Positions 1 through 8,861 of a stretch of 64,000 nt of DNA are shown piece by piece (positions within the stretch are counted from its first letter, which is position 1; each line of letters opens with the position of its first letter). Source of the stretch: DATFVA01 sp963832355. Its GTDB lineage: Bacteria; Bacteroidota; Ignavibacteria; Ignavibacteriales; Ignavibacteriaceae. The notes beneath the pieces are model-generated. The model worked only from the letters and a program-made list of their open reading frames with translations, was not told the DNA's origin and ran no database searches. The stretch is taken from positions 1-64,000 of the forward strand of contig CAWHTX010000002.1 of NCBI GenBank assembly GCA_963832355.1. Reading direction: 5' to 3'. Both the position numbers and the translations under genes were made by a program.

Positions 1-51
1 ACACTAGCGGTCTGCATCCCTTTGCTTATGCTTGCCGTCATAATTGTATAA
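1..51 (+). CDS. C-terminal end of an unidentified membrane protein (partial)
   Basis: The first 17 codons of the window are open in frame 1 and end at TAA (49-51). They encode a strongly hydrophobic tail, TLAVCIPLLMLAVIIV, that looks like the last transmembrane helix of a protein whose body lies upstream. Nothing more can be said about its family. The next gene starts 63 bases later with its own ribosome binding site. Confidence 0.4.
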   Translation, partial: TLAVCIPLLMLAVIIV

Positions 52-114
52 TTAAGGGTGAATATTTTAGAAGTGTAAAATGTTGTTAATTATTAAGAAA
101 GAAGGTGTGAGAAA

Positions 115-897
115 ATGAAAGGATTTATGAATATTTATCAGGCAATGGCTTTAGCACTTTTATTAGCAATGGTTTTCCCTTTTACCCAGAGTACAGCTGC
201 ACAGGGTACAAACAATAAGCTGCTGGACAAGGTTACGGAGGTAATTTCAAGCAGATATTATGCTGATAATGTGAATGTGTCGTTAAAGGATGACGGCTGG
301 ATCACACTGACCGGCCAGGTAAAATTGTTGTATGATAAAGACAGAGTATTTGAGATCGCCGCGCATGTTCCCGGCGTTAAAAGGATTACGAATGATATAG
401 ACGTAACAGCCAGTACTACTCCCGGAAATACGGATGCCGGCATACTGCCGGATGATGAGATCGCACAAAATATTGCCTATTCATTTAAACTGAGCGCACT
501 GATTGAACAGCCTCAGGACATTAAGGTTACTGTAGATAATCACCTGGCTATTCTTTCCGGCAGTGTTGACTTTTTAAGAGAAAAGATGGTTGCGGAAACT
601 TTAGCTTCACAGGTGCTTGGTGTAGATGCCATTCAGAATGATATTAAGGTAACTCCTATAAATAATGCATTCTCTGATGCCGATATTAAAACTTCGCTTG
701 AATCGGTTCTCCACGATGAATTTCCTCTTGTAAACAGTAAGGATATAAATATTATGGTGGATAATGGATTTGTGACGATAACAGGTACTGTCTCAAATCT
801 CTGGGAAAAGCACAGCATAGAGAATGAATTTTCAAGTGTCGGCGGAGTTAACGGCGTATTCAACAAGCTTGAAGTGAAACCTGAAATAAACAGCTAG
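115..897 (+). CDS. Exported protein with three BON domains
   Basis: 260 aa. The N-terminus has a signal peptide (hydrophobic core about residues 9-28, ending STAAQG). Three BON-type repeats follow at about residues 33-100, 110-180 and 185-258. Each shows the family pattern of a V.V.V..G.V.L.G.V segment followed by a helix and an A..V.GV..V.N.I.V segment. BON domains in OsmY- and DUF-type periplasmic proteins bind lipid or membrane surfaces and are often stress-induced; no specific substrate can be inferred here. An AAGAAGGTG ribosome binding site lies just before the ATG. It stands alone, followed by a tRNA on the other strand. The fold assignment is firm, the role is not. Confidence 0.85.
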   Translation: MKGFMNIYQAMALALLLAMVFPFTQSTAAQGTNNKLLDKVTEVISSRYYADNVNVSLKDDGWITLTGQVKLLYDKDRVFEIAAHVPGVKRITNDIDVTASTTPGNTDAGILPDDEIAQNIAYSFKLSALIEQPQDIKVTVDNHLAILSGSVDFLREKMVAETLASQVLGVDAIQNDIKVTPINNAFSDADIKTSLESVLHDEFPLVNSKDINIMVDNGFVTITGTVSNLWEKHSIENEFSSVGGVNGVFNKLEVKPEINS

Positions 898-946
898 TGA
901 AGCTGCAGCTGAACTAATTTGATTATAAGGAATTATAAGGAAAGAG

Positions 947-1035
947 CGGAGAGGGCGGGATTCGAACCCGCGATACCAGTTTCCCAGTATGACGGTTTAG
1001 CAAACCGTTGGTTTCAGCCACTCACCCACCTCTCC
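947..1035 (-). tRNA. tRNA-Ser (anticodon GCU)
   Basis: Read on the minus strand, the acceptor arm GGAGAGG pairs with CCTCTCC (948-954), followed by discriminator G. The anticodon loop TTGCTAA is closed by a CGGTT/AACCG-type stem, giving anticodon GCT (serine AGC/AGU codons). A long variable arm (ATACTGG / CTGGTAT) is typical of class II tRNA-Ser. The T arm is GCGGG-TTCGAAT-CCCGC. CCA is not encoded. Confidence 0.97.
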
Positions 1036-1306
1036 ATAGCTGAATTATTAACAAATTTTAGGTCTCAAAGATAATATTTTAATCAATAATTAAAAATTAA
1101 ATTATTGGGCCGCTTATCCTGCCTTTATTATAATGTTTTACTGCTCTGCCCGAAACTCTGTTTCAGGCTCTCCCCATTTTTTTGAGAAATTCAATAAAGA
1201 TTATTGTTGTCTCTCTCAAATAATTCGTATATTTTTTTATTAGTTCTTTTAATTGTATTACCAAATAAACCACACCTGTCGTTTATCTAAGATTCTGGGG
1301 AGAATT

Positions 1307-4300
1307 ATGGCTAAAAATAATTGGTTCTTTTTCGTCTTATTAGTCCTTTCATTCAATTTTTTCAGTTACGCACAATGGGTACCGCTGGATAATACGTCCC
1401 TGCCCGGTACAGATCCGGATATCCACCTGATTTCCGATAGTCCTTCTGAAACAGTTTTCAAGATCACCCTTCCGGGGTTTAATATTAATGACGTCACCGA
1501 CGGCGACCGCGTCTTCCAGGATATAAGTATCGGAGATGAGGCGGTAATCTCTCAGCCCGGCGCTCCCTTGCTTCCGTATATAGCAAAGGTTCTTGCCATA
1601 CCTGATAATGGTTCTGTCCAGGTTGAGGTGATTGAGCACAGCACTGTACAGAAGTTCTCTAATGTTCATATCCGCGCCGTGCGTGAAACCGACTATGAGG
1701 GTCAGCCCGAGCTGCCGTACCAGGAGGATGCTTCTATCTACTCTTCGGGAAATTATTTCCCCTCTGTTACGGTCAGCGCTGAGGACCCTGCGGTGTTCCG
1801 CGATTTCAGGATAGCACGTGTTTCTGTTTTCCCTATCCGCTATTCGCCTGCACGTAATGAGCTTGAGGTTACTTCCTCCATTACGGTACGCGTGAGATAT
1901 ACGGCAGGAATGAGTGTTAATCCGCGGACAAGCCCGCATCACCCTATCCCTCAATCTTTCGGCAAGCTCTACCGCAGCTTTATTTTTAATTACGACCAGG
2001 TGCTGCAGCGCGATTATAACGGGATGGAAACGGGCGAAGAACATCTCCTTGCCATAATGCCGGATACTTATGCCGCTACTTTCCAGGCGTACGCCGAGTG
2101 GAAGCGCAGAAGCGGGATCCGTGTTACTATTACCAAATTCAGCGATATCGGAGCTAACCAGAGTGATCCTAATATTATAAAGAATCATATCCTTTCTGCT
2201 TACGAAACCTGGATGATCCCCCCTACCCATATCCTTCTCGTAGGTGATTATCAGATTGCACCGATCCAGCAAATTTCTTCTCTCGGCTGGAGCTTTGCTG
2301 CAGAGAATTTCTTTGTTGAACTTGACGGAGGAGATTTCTTTCCCGAAATGTTTATCGGCAGGTTCACCAACCAGAATGATTATACTCTGCAGGTACTTAC
2401 AAGCAAAGCTATGATGTATGAACGGAATCCGTACATTGACGATATCGGCTGGTATAAGCGGGCAACCGTCTGCTCAAATAATTACCTCGAGTCGCAGGTG
2501 GAAACCAAGCGCTTTGCTGCTGCAAGACTGCGGGATTATGGTTACACCGTTGATACGCTTATGAGCGACGGCAATTATTCGGGCGGGTGTTCAATGGACC
2601 TGTCAGATGTTATTACTACGATAAATAACGGTATCGGCATGCTTAATTACCGCGGAGAGGGATGGTACGATGGGTGGCATGCGCACTGCTACTATTTTAA
2701 TACTTCCAGTGTTTCCCAGTTGAATAACGGCAGGATGATGCCTTTCGTAACAAGTATAGGATGCGGCGTGGCATCGTTTAATAACGGCCAGTGTTTCGGG
2801 GAGGAATGGATTGAACTCGGCACTCCTCTTGCACCTCGCGGCGCATGCGCATTTGTGGGACCAGGGTCCAACACGTGGGCCGATTATAATAATGTAATTG
2901 ACAGAGGAATATATATAGGCATGTTCCAGGAAAACATGGAATCGCCCGGTGAAGCCCTGCTTCGCGGGAGACTGGAGATGTATGATGTTTTCGGCGGTAC
3001 TGATCCGAAGGTCTATCATCATTTTGAAATATACGTCGTCCTGGGAGATCCCAGCCTTCACGTCTGGCGGAGTGCTCCCCTGGAAACCACTGTTACACAT
3101 CCCGATTCTATACCGACCGGATACAGCCAGGTGGCGGTTCAGGTGTCTAATTTAACGGGTCCCGTAATGAACGCCCGCGTTAGTATTACCGGGGATAATT
3201 ATTTCGGAATGGCATATACGGATTTTACCGGCACTGCGCTTATTGATGTGAATGTGAATGAGCTGACGCAGCTGGACATTACGGTTACAGGACCAAATGT
3301 GTCCCCGTATGAGGGTACAATACAGACAATACCGCCCGACGAGAACATAGCACCGCTGGTAAATCCTGTTGTTACTGATCTCGACGGCAACAATGATGGG
3401 CTCATGAACCCGAATGAGAACTGCTCCATAACTTTTACGCTAAAGAACTGGGGCAATGTTACCGCTCACGATGTTAATGCTACACTCGTGGTTCCTGACA
3501 GCATAGATTTTGTGGAGGTCACAACTGCCGGATCGATCAGCTTCGGAGATATCCCCGTTGGTGATTCTGTGCAGGGAGCTCCGTTCCAGGTGTTCCTGCA
3601 TCCCGAGTGTCCCGTTGGTTATACGATTCCATTTAAACTTCATATTGAGAGTACTACCAATACCTGGGACTATTATTCAATGCAGCCCGTTCATGGATGC
3701 CAGCTGAACTCTTCTGAATACCTGGTAGACGATTCCGGTAATCCCCTTCATAATTACAGGATGGATCCCGGGGAGACGGTTGACGTAAGCCTTAAGGTAC
3801 GTAATACCGGTGACGATAACGCCCCCGATGTTATAGGCATCCTGAGGTGCAGCGATCAGTACATTACAATACTGGATTCGCTGGGCACTTTCGGTTCGCT
3901 TCTTCCGGATAGTTCGCGCAGGAATCTTGCAGATCAGTTTACGGTGAAGGTTGCCGAAAATTGTCCGCTTCAGCATGAAGCCACATATACTCTTATCTTA
4001 ATGTCGCAAGGCGGGATTTACCCATATTCTGTTGCTAAGACTTTTACTATTCCTGTTGCGGAACCATCGCACTCTGATCCTACGGGTCCCGATGCATACG
4101 GCTACTATGCCTATTCGTCAGACGATATTCTATGGCAGCAGGCCCCTGAATATAGCTGGGTAGATATTACTTCCACCGGTACCCAGATCCAGCGTCCCGG
4201 TACTTCCAGTAATTTTACGGTAACGGTTAACCTTCCGTTCACATTTAAATATTACGGCAATAATTTTACGCAGGCAGGAGTAAGCAGCGACGGATGGATC

Positions 4301-5065
4301 GGCTTCGGCAGCGGTACACTGGCCAATCCCAATAACTTTGCTCTGCCGAACCCCGATGAGATACCTAATATGACAGCAGTGTTCTGGGATGACCTGTTCT
4401 CTACCAGTTCCGGGGAGACAGGCAAGATCTATTACTATTCCGATGCCGCAAACCACCGGTTCATAGTGAGCTGGGTTAATGTGGGACACGCTGATAACTA
4501 TCAGAACCGGGAGACGTTCCAGGTGATACTGTATGATCCCGCGTACTATCCTACTCTTACCGGAGACGGCGAGATTGTTATGCAGTACAAGGTTGTTGAT
4601 ATACCCGGCAGCTGCACAATCGGTATTGAGAACCCAACTGAAACCGGTGCGCTGAATTATGTGTATGACGACAATTATGAGGAAACCGCATCAACGCTGC
4701 AGGCAGATATGGCAATAAAATTCACAACGAATCCTGCCGTGGTTGTATCTGTAAAGGAACCTGAGGTAACCAAAGGCCTGGTACCCGACCGGTACATGCT
4801 CGAACAGAACTATCCCAACCCGTTCAATCCGTCAACTCATATCCGTTATGCTATTCCGGAGGCGGGACAAACATCCATAATGATCTACCGCATTGACGGC
4901 CAGCTGGTGAAGAACCTGTGCAGCCAGTACCTCCCTGCCGGCACTTATGAGACCGTATGGGACGGCAAGAACGATCATGGAATACAGGTAAGCTCCGGAG
5001 TGTATTTCTACCGGCTTACTTCAGGGAATTTTACACAGGTTAAGAAAATGTTGTTTATAAGGTAG
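1307..5065 (+). CDS. Secreted C25 (gingipain-like) peptidase homologue with type IX sorting domain
   Basis: About 1252 aa. ATG 1307 is preferred to an upstream in-frame TTG (1253), because GGGGAG sits five bases before it and the protein then begins with a clean signal peptide (MAKNNWFFFVLLVLSF...YAQ). Order: C25-type propeptide (to about 230), catalytic-like region (about 230-590), Ig-like domain, two CARDB/DUF11-like beta domains (about 690-900), a further all-beta domain (about 945-1140) and a C-terminal T9SS sorting domain with NYPNPFNPST, ending KKMLFIR. The candidate catalytic Cys is C486 in SIGCG, aligned with the gingipain IGNCC segment. The position of the gingipain GHG histidine is GEG (E451), so activity is uncertain. 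Expected location is the cell surface or medium via type IX secretion. It precedes the pgs operon by 80 bases and may be separately transcribed. Confidence 0.88.
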   Translation: MAKNNWFFFVLLVLSFNFFSYAQWVPLDNTSLPGTDPDIHLISDSPSETVFKITLPGFNINDVTDGDRVFQDISIGDEAVISQPGAPLLPYIAKVLAIPDNGSVQVEVIEHSTVQKFSNVHIRAVRETDYEGQPELPYQEDASIYSSGNYFPSVTVSAEDPAVFRDFRIARVSVFPIRYSPARNELEVTSSITVRVRYTAGMSVNPRTSPHHPIPQSFGKLYRSFIFNYDQVLQRDYNGMETGEEHLLAIMPDTYAATFQAYAEWKRRSGIRVTITKFSDIGANQSDPNIIKNHILSAYETWMIPPTHILLVGDYQIAPIQQISSLGWSFAAENFFVELDGGDFFPEMFIGRFTNQNDYTLQVLTSKAMMYERNPYIDDIGWYKRATVCSNNYLESQVETKRFAAARLRDYGYTVDTLMSDGNYSGGCSMDLSDVITTINNGIGMLNYRGEGWYDGWHAHCYYFNTSSVSQLNNGRMMPFVTSIGCGVASFNNGQCFGEEWIELGTPLAPRGACAFVGPGSNTWADYNNVIDRGIYIGMFQENMESPGEALLRGRLEMYDVFGGTDPKVYHHFEIYVVLGDPSLHVWRSAPLETTVTHPDSIPTGYSQVAVQVSNLTGPVMNARVSITGDNYFGMAYTDFTGTALIDVNVNELTQLDITVTGPNVSPYEGTIQTIPPDENIAPLVNPVVTDLDGNNDGLMNPNENCSITFTLKNWGNVTAHDVNATLVVPDSIDFVEVTTAGSISFGDIPVGDSVQGAPFQVFLHPECPVGYTIPFKLHIESTTNTWDYYSMQPVHGCQLNSSEYLVDDSGNPLHNYRMDPGETVDVSLKVRNTGDDNAPDVIGILRCSDQYITILDSLGTFGSLLPDSSRRNLADQFTVKVAENCPLQHEATYTLILMSQGGIYPYSVAKTFTIPVAEPSHSDPTGPDAYGYYAYSSDDILWQQAPEYSWVDITSTGTQIQRPGTSSNFTVTVNLPFTFKYYGNNFTQAGVSSDGWIGFGSGTLANPNNFALPNPDEIPNMTAVFWDDLFSTSSGETGKIYYYSDAANHRFIVSWVNVGHADNYQNRETFQVILYDPAYYPTLTGDGEIVMQYKVVDIPGSCTIGIENPTETGALNYVYDDNYEETASTLQADMAIKFTTNPAVVVSVKEPEVTKGLVPDRYMLEQNYPNPFNPSTHIRYAIPEAGQTSIMIYRIDGQLVKNLCSQYLPAGTYETVWDGKNDHGIQVSSGVYFYRLTSGNFTQVKKMLFIR

Positions 5066-5146
5066 GAGGATCCTTTATATATGCGGGGAGTATATCGCGG
5101 GGAGATTGGAATGAAGATCATAGATTTTCGGGGAGGATTATAACCG

Positions 5147-6334
5147 GTGTATGTTATTATTCTCCTCTCCGCATTGTTCGTGATTGCATCTGTTTACGGG
5201 ATTGTTGAATTCTTTCTTCACCAGAGGAGGATCTTTTCAATACCGGTACGGATCCATGTAAATGGTACCCGCGGTAAATCGAGCGTAACGCGCCTGATCG
5301 GGGCTGCCCTTTCTGAAGCGGGGATCCGTACTATTACCAAAGTTACCGGAACGTATCCGCGACTTATCCTGGAAGACGGTACGGAGACGGTTATATACAG
5401 GAAAACCGGCGCTAATATTATTGAGCAGTTATCAGTAGTTAAACTTGCTTCCGAACGAAAAGCGCAGGCCCTTGTGGTGGAATGCATGGCCCTTCAGGCC
5501 CAGTACCAGGAGATCACAGAAAAGAAGATGATCCACGCTACCATCGGCGTTATTACTAATGTGCGTCTCGACCATGTTGAAATTATGGGGTATACTCTTC
5601 CGGAGATAGCCGTAGTGCTGGGCCGGACAATTCCGGCTAAGCAGCATTGTTTCACTTCTGAAAATGCGGTCTTTCCCGTGCTGAAATCAATTGCCGGTAA
5701 AAAGAAATGCAGTCTGCATTACGCAGATCCTTCAGACGTAACTGATGAGGATATGAAGAACTTTAAGTATATGGAGCATAAGGAGAACGTGTCGCTTGCC
5801 CTTGCGGTATGCCGGCACCTCGGAATTGACAGGAATACCGCTCTGCGGGGAATGTACAAAGCACTGCCTGATGAGGGTGTACTTAAGGTACATACGGTGA
5901 ATGTCCAGGGAAAGGTAATCCGTTTCTATAATGCTTTTGCGGCTAATGACCCTCAGTCGACAATGGTGATAGCAGAAAACCTGATAAAAGAAAAGAAGCT
6001 GGCAGGGACGAAGATGGTTATGCTTAATACGAGGCAGGACAGGCTGGACCGCGCAAGACAGCTTTCCGCAATGATCGGTGAGAAACTTGGTAAAACTCTT
6101 GATTACCTGGTGCTGATAGGACAGTCGACTGCACTGGTTGAAAGCCTCTGCGTTTCTTCGGGTATCCCGCGGAACAGGATAATTAACCTCGGATGGACCG
6201 ACCCGGAGAACGTCTATAAAGCAATTGTTACTATGTCGGGGGATCTATCAACGGTACTGGCTATAGGTAATATGGGAGGTATGGGTGCTCCTGTTGCCCA
6301 GATCTTTGAGCAGAGGAGCCAGGTTTATGGTTGA
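5147..6334 (+). CDS. pgsB: Poly-gamma-glutamate synthase subunit PgsB/CapB
   Basis: 395 aa with a GTG start (GGGGAGG about ten bases upstream). An N-terminal membrane helix (residues 1-24) is followed by the Mur-ligase-like ATP site VNGTRGKSS (38-46) and downstream motifs such as VVECMALQ, ITNVRLDHVEIMG and MLNTRQDRLDR, all typical of PgsB/CapB. Length matches the family (about 390-400). The enzyme forms the gamma-amide polyglutamate chain with PgsC in the inner membrane, using ATP. It opens a tightly packed run of eight co-directional genes and overlaps pgsC by eight bases, as in characterised pgs/cap operons. No pgsA/capA or capD homologue is seen nearby. Confidence 0.95.
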   Translation: MYVIILLSALFVIASVYGIVEFFLHQRRIFSIPVRIHVNGTRGKSSVTRLIGAALSEAGIRTITKVTGTYPRLILEDGTETVIYRKTGANIIEQLSVVKLASERKAQALVVECMALQAQYQEITEKKMIHATIGVITNVRLDHVEIMGYTLPEIAVVLGRTIPAKQHCFTSENAVFPVLKSIAGKKKCSLHYADPSDVTDEDMKNFKYMEHKENVSLALAVCRHLGIDRNTALRGMYKALPDEGVLKVHTVNVQGKVIRFYNAFAANDPQSTMVIAENLIKEKKLAGTKMVMLNTRQDRLDRARQLSAMIGEKLGKTLDYLVLIGQSTALVESLCVSSGIPRNRIINLGWTDPENVYKAIVTMSGDLSTVLAIGNMGGMGAPVAQIFEQRSQVYG

Positions 6335-6779
6335 GCTTGCAATTACTCTCGGGTTAATATTCAGCCTGCTTTCTTACGAGGTATTCGGACTAGCGGCCGG
6401 CGGTATTGTTGTACCGGGATATATCGCGCTCCATCTTTCACAGCCCGACCGCCTTGCGGGCATTATTCTCGTCAGTTTTTCAACATTCCTTGTTATAAAA
6501 ATTATCGGGAACTACGCATTTCTTTACGGGAGGAGACAGATGGTGCTCTGCCTGCTTGTGGGCTGCCTACTGGCTAATATCTCGCGCCAGTTCCTTACGT
6601 TCGATATCGCGGGAAACCTGGTGCAGCTGGAGGCCGTGGGATGGGTGGTGCCGGGACTGATAGCACACTGGTTCGGCAAACAGGGCATCTTTAAGACCCT
6701 CAGCGTACTTTTTATAACCTCGGTGCTTGTTAGACTGATTGTAATAATAATTTTTAACGGAGAGCTTTTCCCGGCATGA
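6327..6779 (+). CDS. pgsC: Poly-gamma-glutamate synthase subunit PgsC/CapC
   Basis: 150 aa, the usual length of PgsC/CapC. ATG 6327 is chosen because GAGGAG lies eight bases upstream inside the end of pgsB; an upstream TTG in frame would give an atypical N-terminus. The protein is almost wholly hydrophobic, with four to five membrane helices and family-typical segments (GGIVVPGYIALHLSQP near 27-42, WVVPGLIAHWFGKQG near 110). PgsC is the small integral-membrane partner of PgsB and is needed for polymerisation. The stop codon overlaps the next start (ATGA at 6776). Confidence 0.94.
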   Translation: MVELAITLGLIFSLLSYEVFGLAAGGIVVPGYIALHLSQPDRLAGIILVSFSTFLVIKIIGNYAFLYGRRQMVLCLLVGCLLANISRQFLTFDIAGNLVQLEAVGWVVPGLIAHWFGKQGIFKTLSVLFITSVLVRLIVIIIFNGELFPA

Positions 6780-7957
6780 CGTTTCATCCTGCAAATATCA
6801 ATATAAAGAACTTTTCGGCAGGTTCGGTGTGGGTGCTTGTTCTGCTCTCACTTATATCTTTTATAGGACTGTTCATAATTGAAAACGATAAGGTCGACTA
6901 TAAGCGCGAGTATTACCGTGAGAAGATCGAGGCATCGAAGCTCGCAAAGACCGCGCAGGATTTCCTTAAAGAAAAACGACTGCAGAAGGGCGTGTTCATC
7001 GATGCCGTAAATGATCCTAACAGGACGACGTTAATAGGACAGGATATTACTCCCATTACGACCGACCGGGGTTATATTGAAGCAAAGCTTACATCCCTTA
7101 ATCCTAACTTCGCTGCCGTTGTTGTTGAAATGCTGAAGGAAGCGGGACTTAAAAAAGGAGACGTGATAGCGGCGGCTTTTACCGGATCCTTCCCTGCTCT
7201 AAATATAGCGGTTCACGCGGCAGTTCAGACCCTTGGACTCAGACCCGTAATCATAACCTCGGTGGGAGCCTCGAACTGGGGTGCTAACGATCCTTATTTC
7301 ACCTGGCTTGATATGGAGTCAGCCCTGTATGATGCTGGTATTTTTAAGAACAGGTCGTCTGCTGCATCTTTCGGCGGCGGACTTGACAGGGGCCGTGGAC
7401 TTAGTCCCGATGGCCGTGATCTTATCCGTTCCGCAATTGAAAGGAACAATGTTGAACAGATAAATGAGGAATACCTGGAGAACAGCATCGAAAAAAGAAT
7501 GGATATATATAAGGAGAAGGCGGCAGGACCTATAAAGCTGTATATCAACGTAGGAGGCGGCATAGCAAGCATCGGCTCCACAGAAAACTACCAGTTTATT
7601 CCTGAAGGCTATTCTTCCCCGCTCTCTATGAGAAACTTCCCTATTAAGGGAGTGCTTATCCGTATGTCGGAACAGAGGATCCCTTTCGTCCATCTTCTGA
7701 ACATTACAAGACTTGCGGCCAAATACGGACTGCCTGTTAGTCCTGCTCCCCTTCCCCTTCCCGGTGAGGGCGAGATCTATGTGCAGAGGCGGTACAATGT
7801 TCCGCTTACCGCAGCCGTTACAATGATACTTGCCGCATGCATCATCAGTATACTGGTGCTCGAAAAGAAACGGCATAAGCTGGGAACCGAGTTTATTACA
7901 GGCACTGACAGGCCTGATATTATTGAACCCAAACAACACGAATTAACTGAACTTTAA
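6776..7957 (+). CDS. pgsW: Poly-gamma-glutamate system protein, PgsW type
   Basis: 393 aa, translationally coupled to pgsC through ATGA. One N-terminal helix (about 16-36) and one C-terminal helix (about 341-360) bracket a large extracytoplasmic domain with conserved-looking motifs: GDVIAAAFTGSFPALNIAV, VGASNWGANDP, GGGLDRGRGLSPDGRDL and YINVGGGIASIG. This matches the poly-gamma-glutamate system protein family that occurs beside pgsB and pgsC where a CapA-type subunit is lacking. Its biochemical role is not established; by position it is part of the synthase or export complex. Family assignment is from pattern recognition of these motifs. Confidence 0.85.
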   Translation: MTFHPANINIKNFSAGSVWVLVLLSLISFIGLFIIENDKVDYKREYYREKIEASKLAKTAQDFLKEKRLQKGVFIDAVNDPNRTTLIGQDITPITTDRGYIEAKLTSLNPNFAAVVVEMLKEAGLKKGDVIAAAFTGSFPALNIAVHAAVQTLGLRPVIITSVGASNWGANDPYFTWLDMESALYDAGIFKNRSSAASFGGGLDRGRGLSPDGRDLIRSAIERNNVEQINEEYLENSIEKRMDIYKEKAAGPIKLYINVGGGIASIGSTENYQFIPEGYSSPLSMRNFPIKGVLIRMSEQRIPFVHLLNITRLAAKYGLPVSPAPLPLPGEGEIYVQRRYNVPLTAAVTMILAACIISILVLEKKRHKLGTEFITGTDRPDIIEPKQHELTEL

Positions 7958-7958
7958 T

Positions 7959-8858
7959 ATGAGATCTATTTACGTCACCGGATTATTTCTTCTTGCATTT
8001 ATGCTGGCCGGCCCTGCGGGTTTATCACAGACAAGGTCGCTTAAACCTTTGTATCCCGAAAAGAAGATACTGGTAAGCGAATCGGGACATACAGGCGCAT
8101 ATTACCTTCTTTCAAAAGATAGTCCTTCCTACCTCCTTGTAAAAGGACCCGGTATGCTGAAGGTACTTACAAGAGCTATTATACATCAGGCCGGCAGCCG
8201 GGCCGGGTATTCTGTTCTCTACCGCGTTGACGGCAGCGACATAATAAAGAAGGACTACAATTCTTATATATCCGAAAAAGCATTTATAAAAAATGGTATC
8301 TCCGGTAAGCCCGCCCTGGTTAAAACTCTTGAGATAGAGCTTGGCCCGGGAGAACACTCGCTTGAATTTACCCGCAGCAGCAGTAATCCGGTAGCGGTAA
8401 AGTATATGTTCAAAAAAATTAAAAGAAAGAGGACTAAATGGGTGATGCTTTCCCCCCTGCGGCCTAATGAACCAGTTGACCTGGTAACACGCGAGAACGT
8501 GGTTCATTACTATCGTTTCTCAAAGAAAAAGCCTTTGAAACTCAGGATAAACGGCCCGACTGTGATGCGTATTCTTACCCGTTTTGAAAATCACTTTGAT
8601 ATGAAGGGCAGGATCAACTATCGTGTGCAGGTTAATGAGAACGGTAAAGTGATCCACACCTATTTGCTGAGCAGCGTTTATTCGGAAGTAACCAATTACA
8701 AAAAGAACGGCGGACTGGTGCCGGGTAAGGCGCGCGAGTTCTACATAGAGGTGCCGCCGGGACGGCATAACTACACAATTATTCCTCTTGATAAGGATAA
8801 GAATTCAATCCTTGCAAGGGTTCTGTTCCCTAAAAAAGATGTAAAACTGGAAGAGTGA
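7959..8858 (+). CDS. Secreted protein with tandem duplicated beta domain
   Basis: 299 aa, starting one base after the pgsW-like stop. A signal peptide (MRSIYVTGLFLLAFMLAG..LSQ) is followed by two homologous segments of about 110-120 residues. The first runs GPGMLKVLTR...YRVDG...ELGPGEHSLEF, the second GPTVMRILTR...YRVQVNENG...EVPPGRHNYTI. Both look beta-rich, like carbohydrate- or polymer-binding modules, but I do not recognise a named family. Context in a pgs operon just before an outer membrane barrel suggests a periplasmic factor acting on the polymer or on export; that is inference only. Confidence 0.8.
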   Translation: MRSIYVTGLFLLAFMLAGPAGLSQTRSLKPLYPEKKILVSESGHTGAYYLLSKDSPSYLLVKGPGMLKVLTRAIIHQAGSRAGYSVLYRVDGSDIIKKDYNSYISEKAFIKNGISGKPALVKTLEIELGPGEHSLEFTRSSSNPVAVKYMFKKIKRKRTKWVMLSPLRPNEPVDLVTRENVVHYYRFSKKKPLKLRINGPTVMRILTRFENHFDMKGRINYRVQVNENGKVIHTYLLSSVYSEVTNYKKNGGLVPGKAREFYIEVPPGRHNYTIIPLDKDKNSILARVLFPKKDVKLEE

Positions 8859-8861
8859 TAA

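Noticed and set aside
1349..2272. Open frame of 307 codons antisense to the C25 peptidase gene
   Set aside because: No ribosome binding site, no family resemblance, fully covered by a well-supported gene on the other strand.
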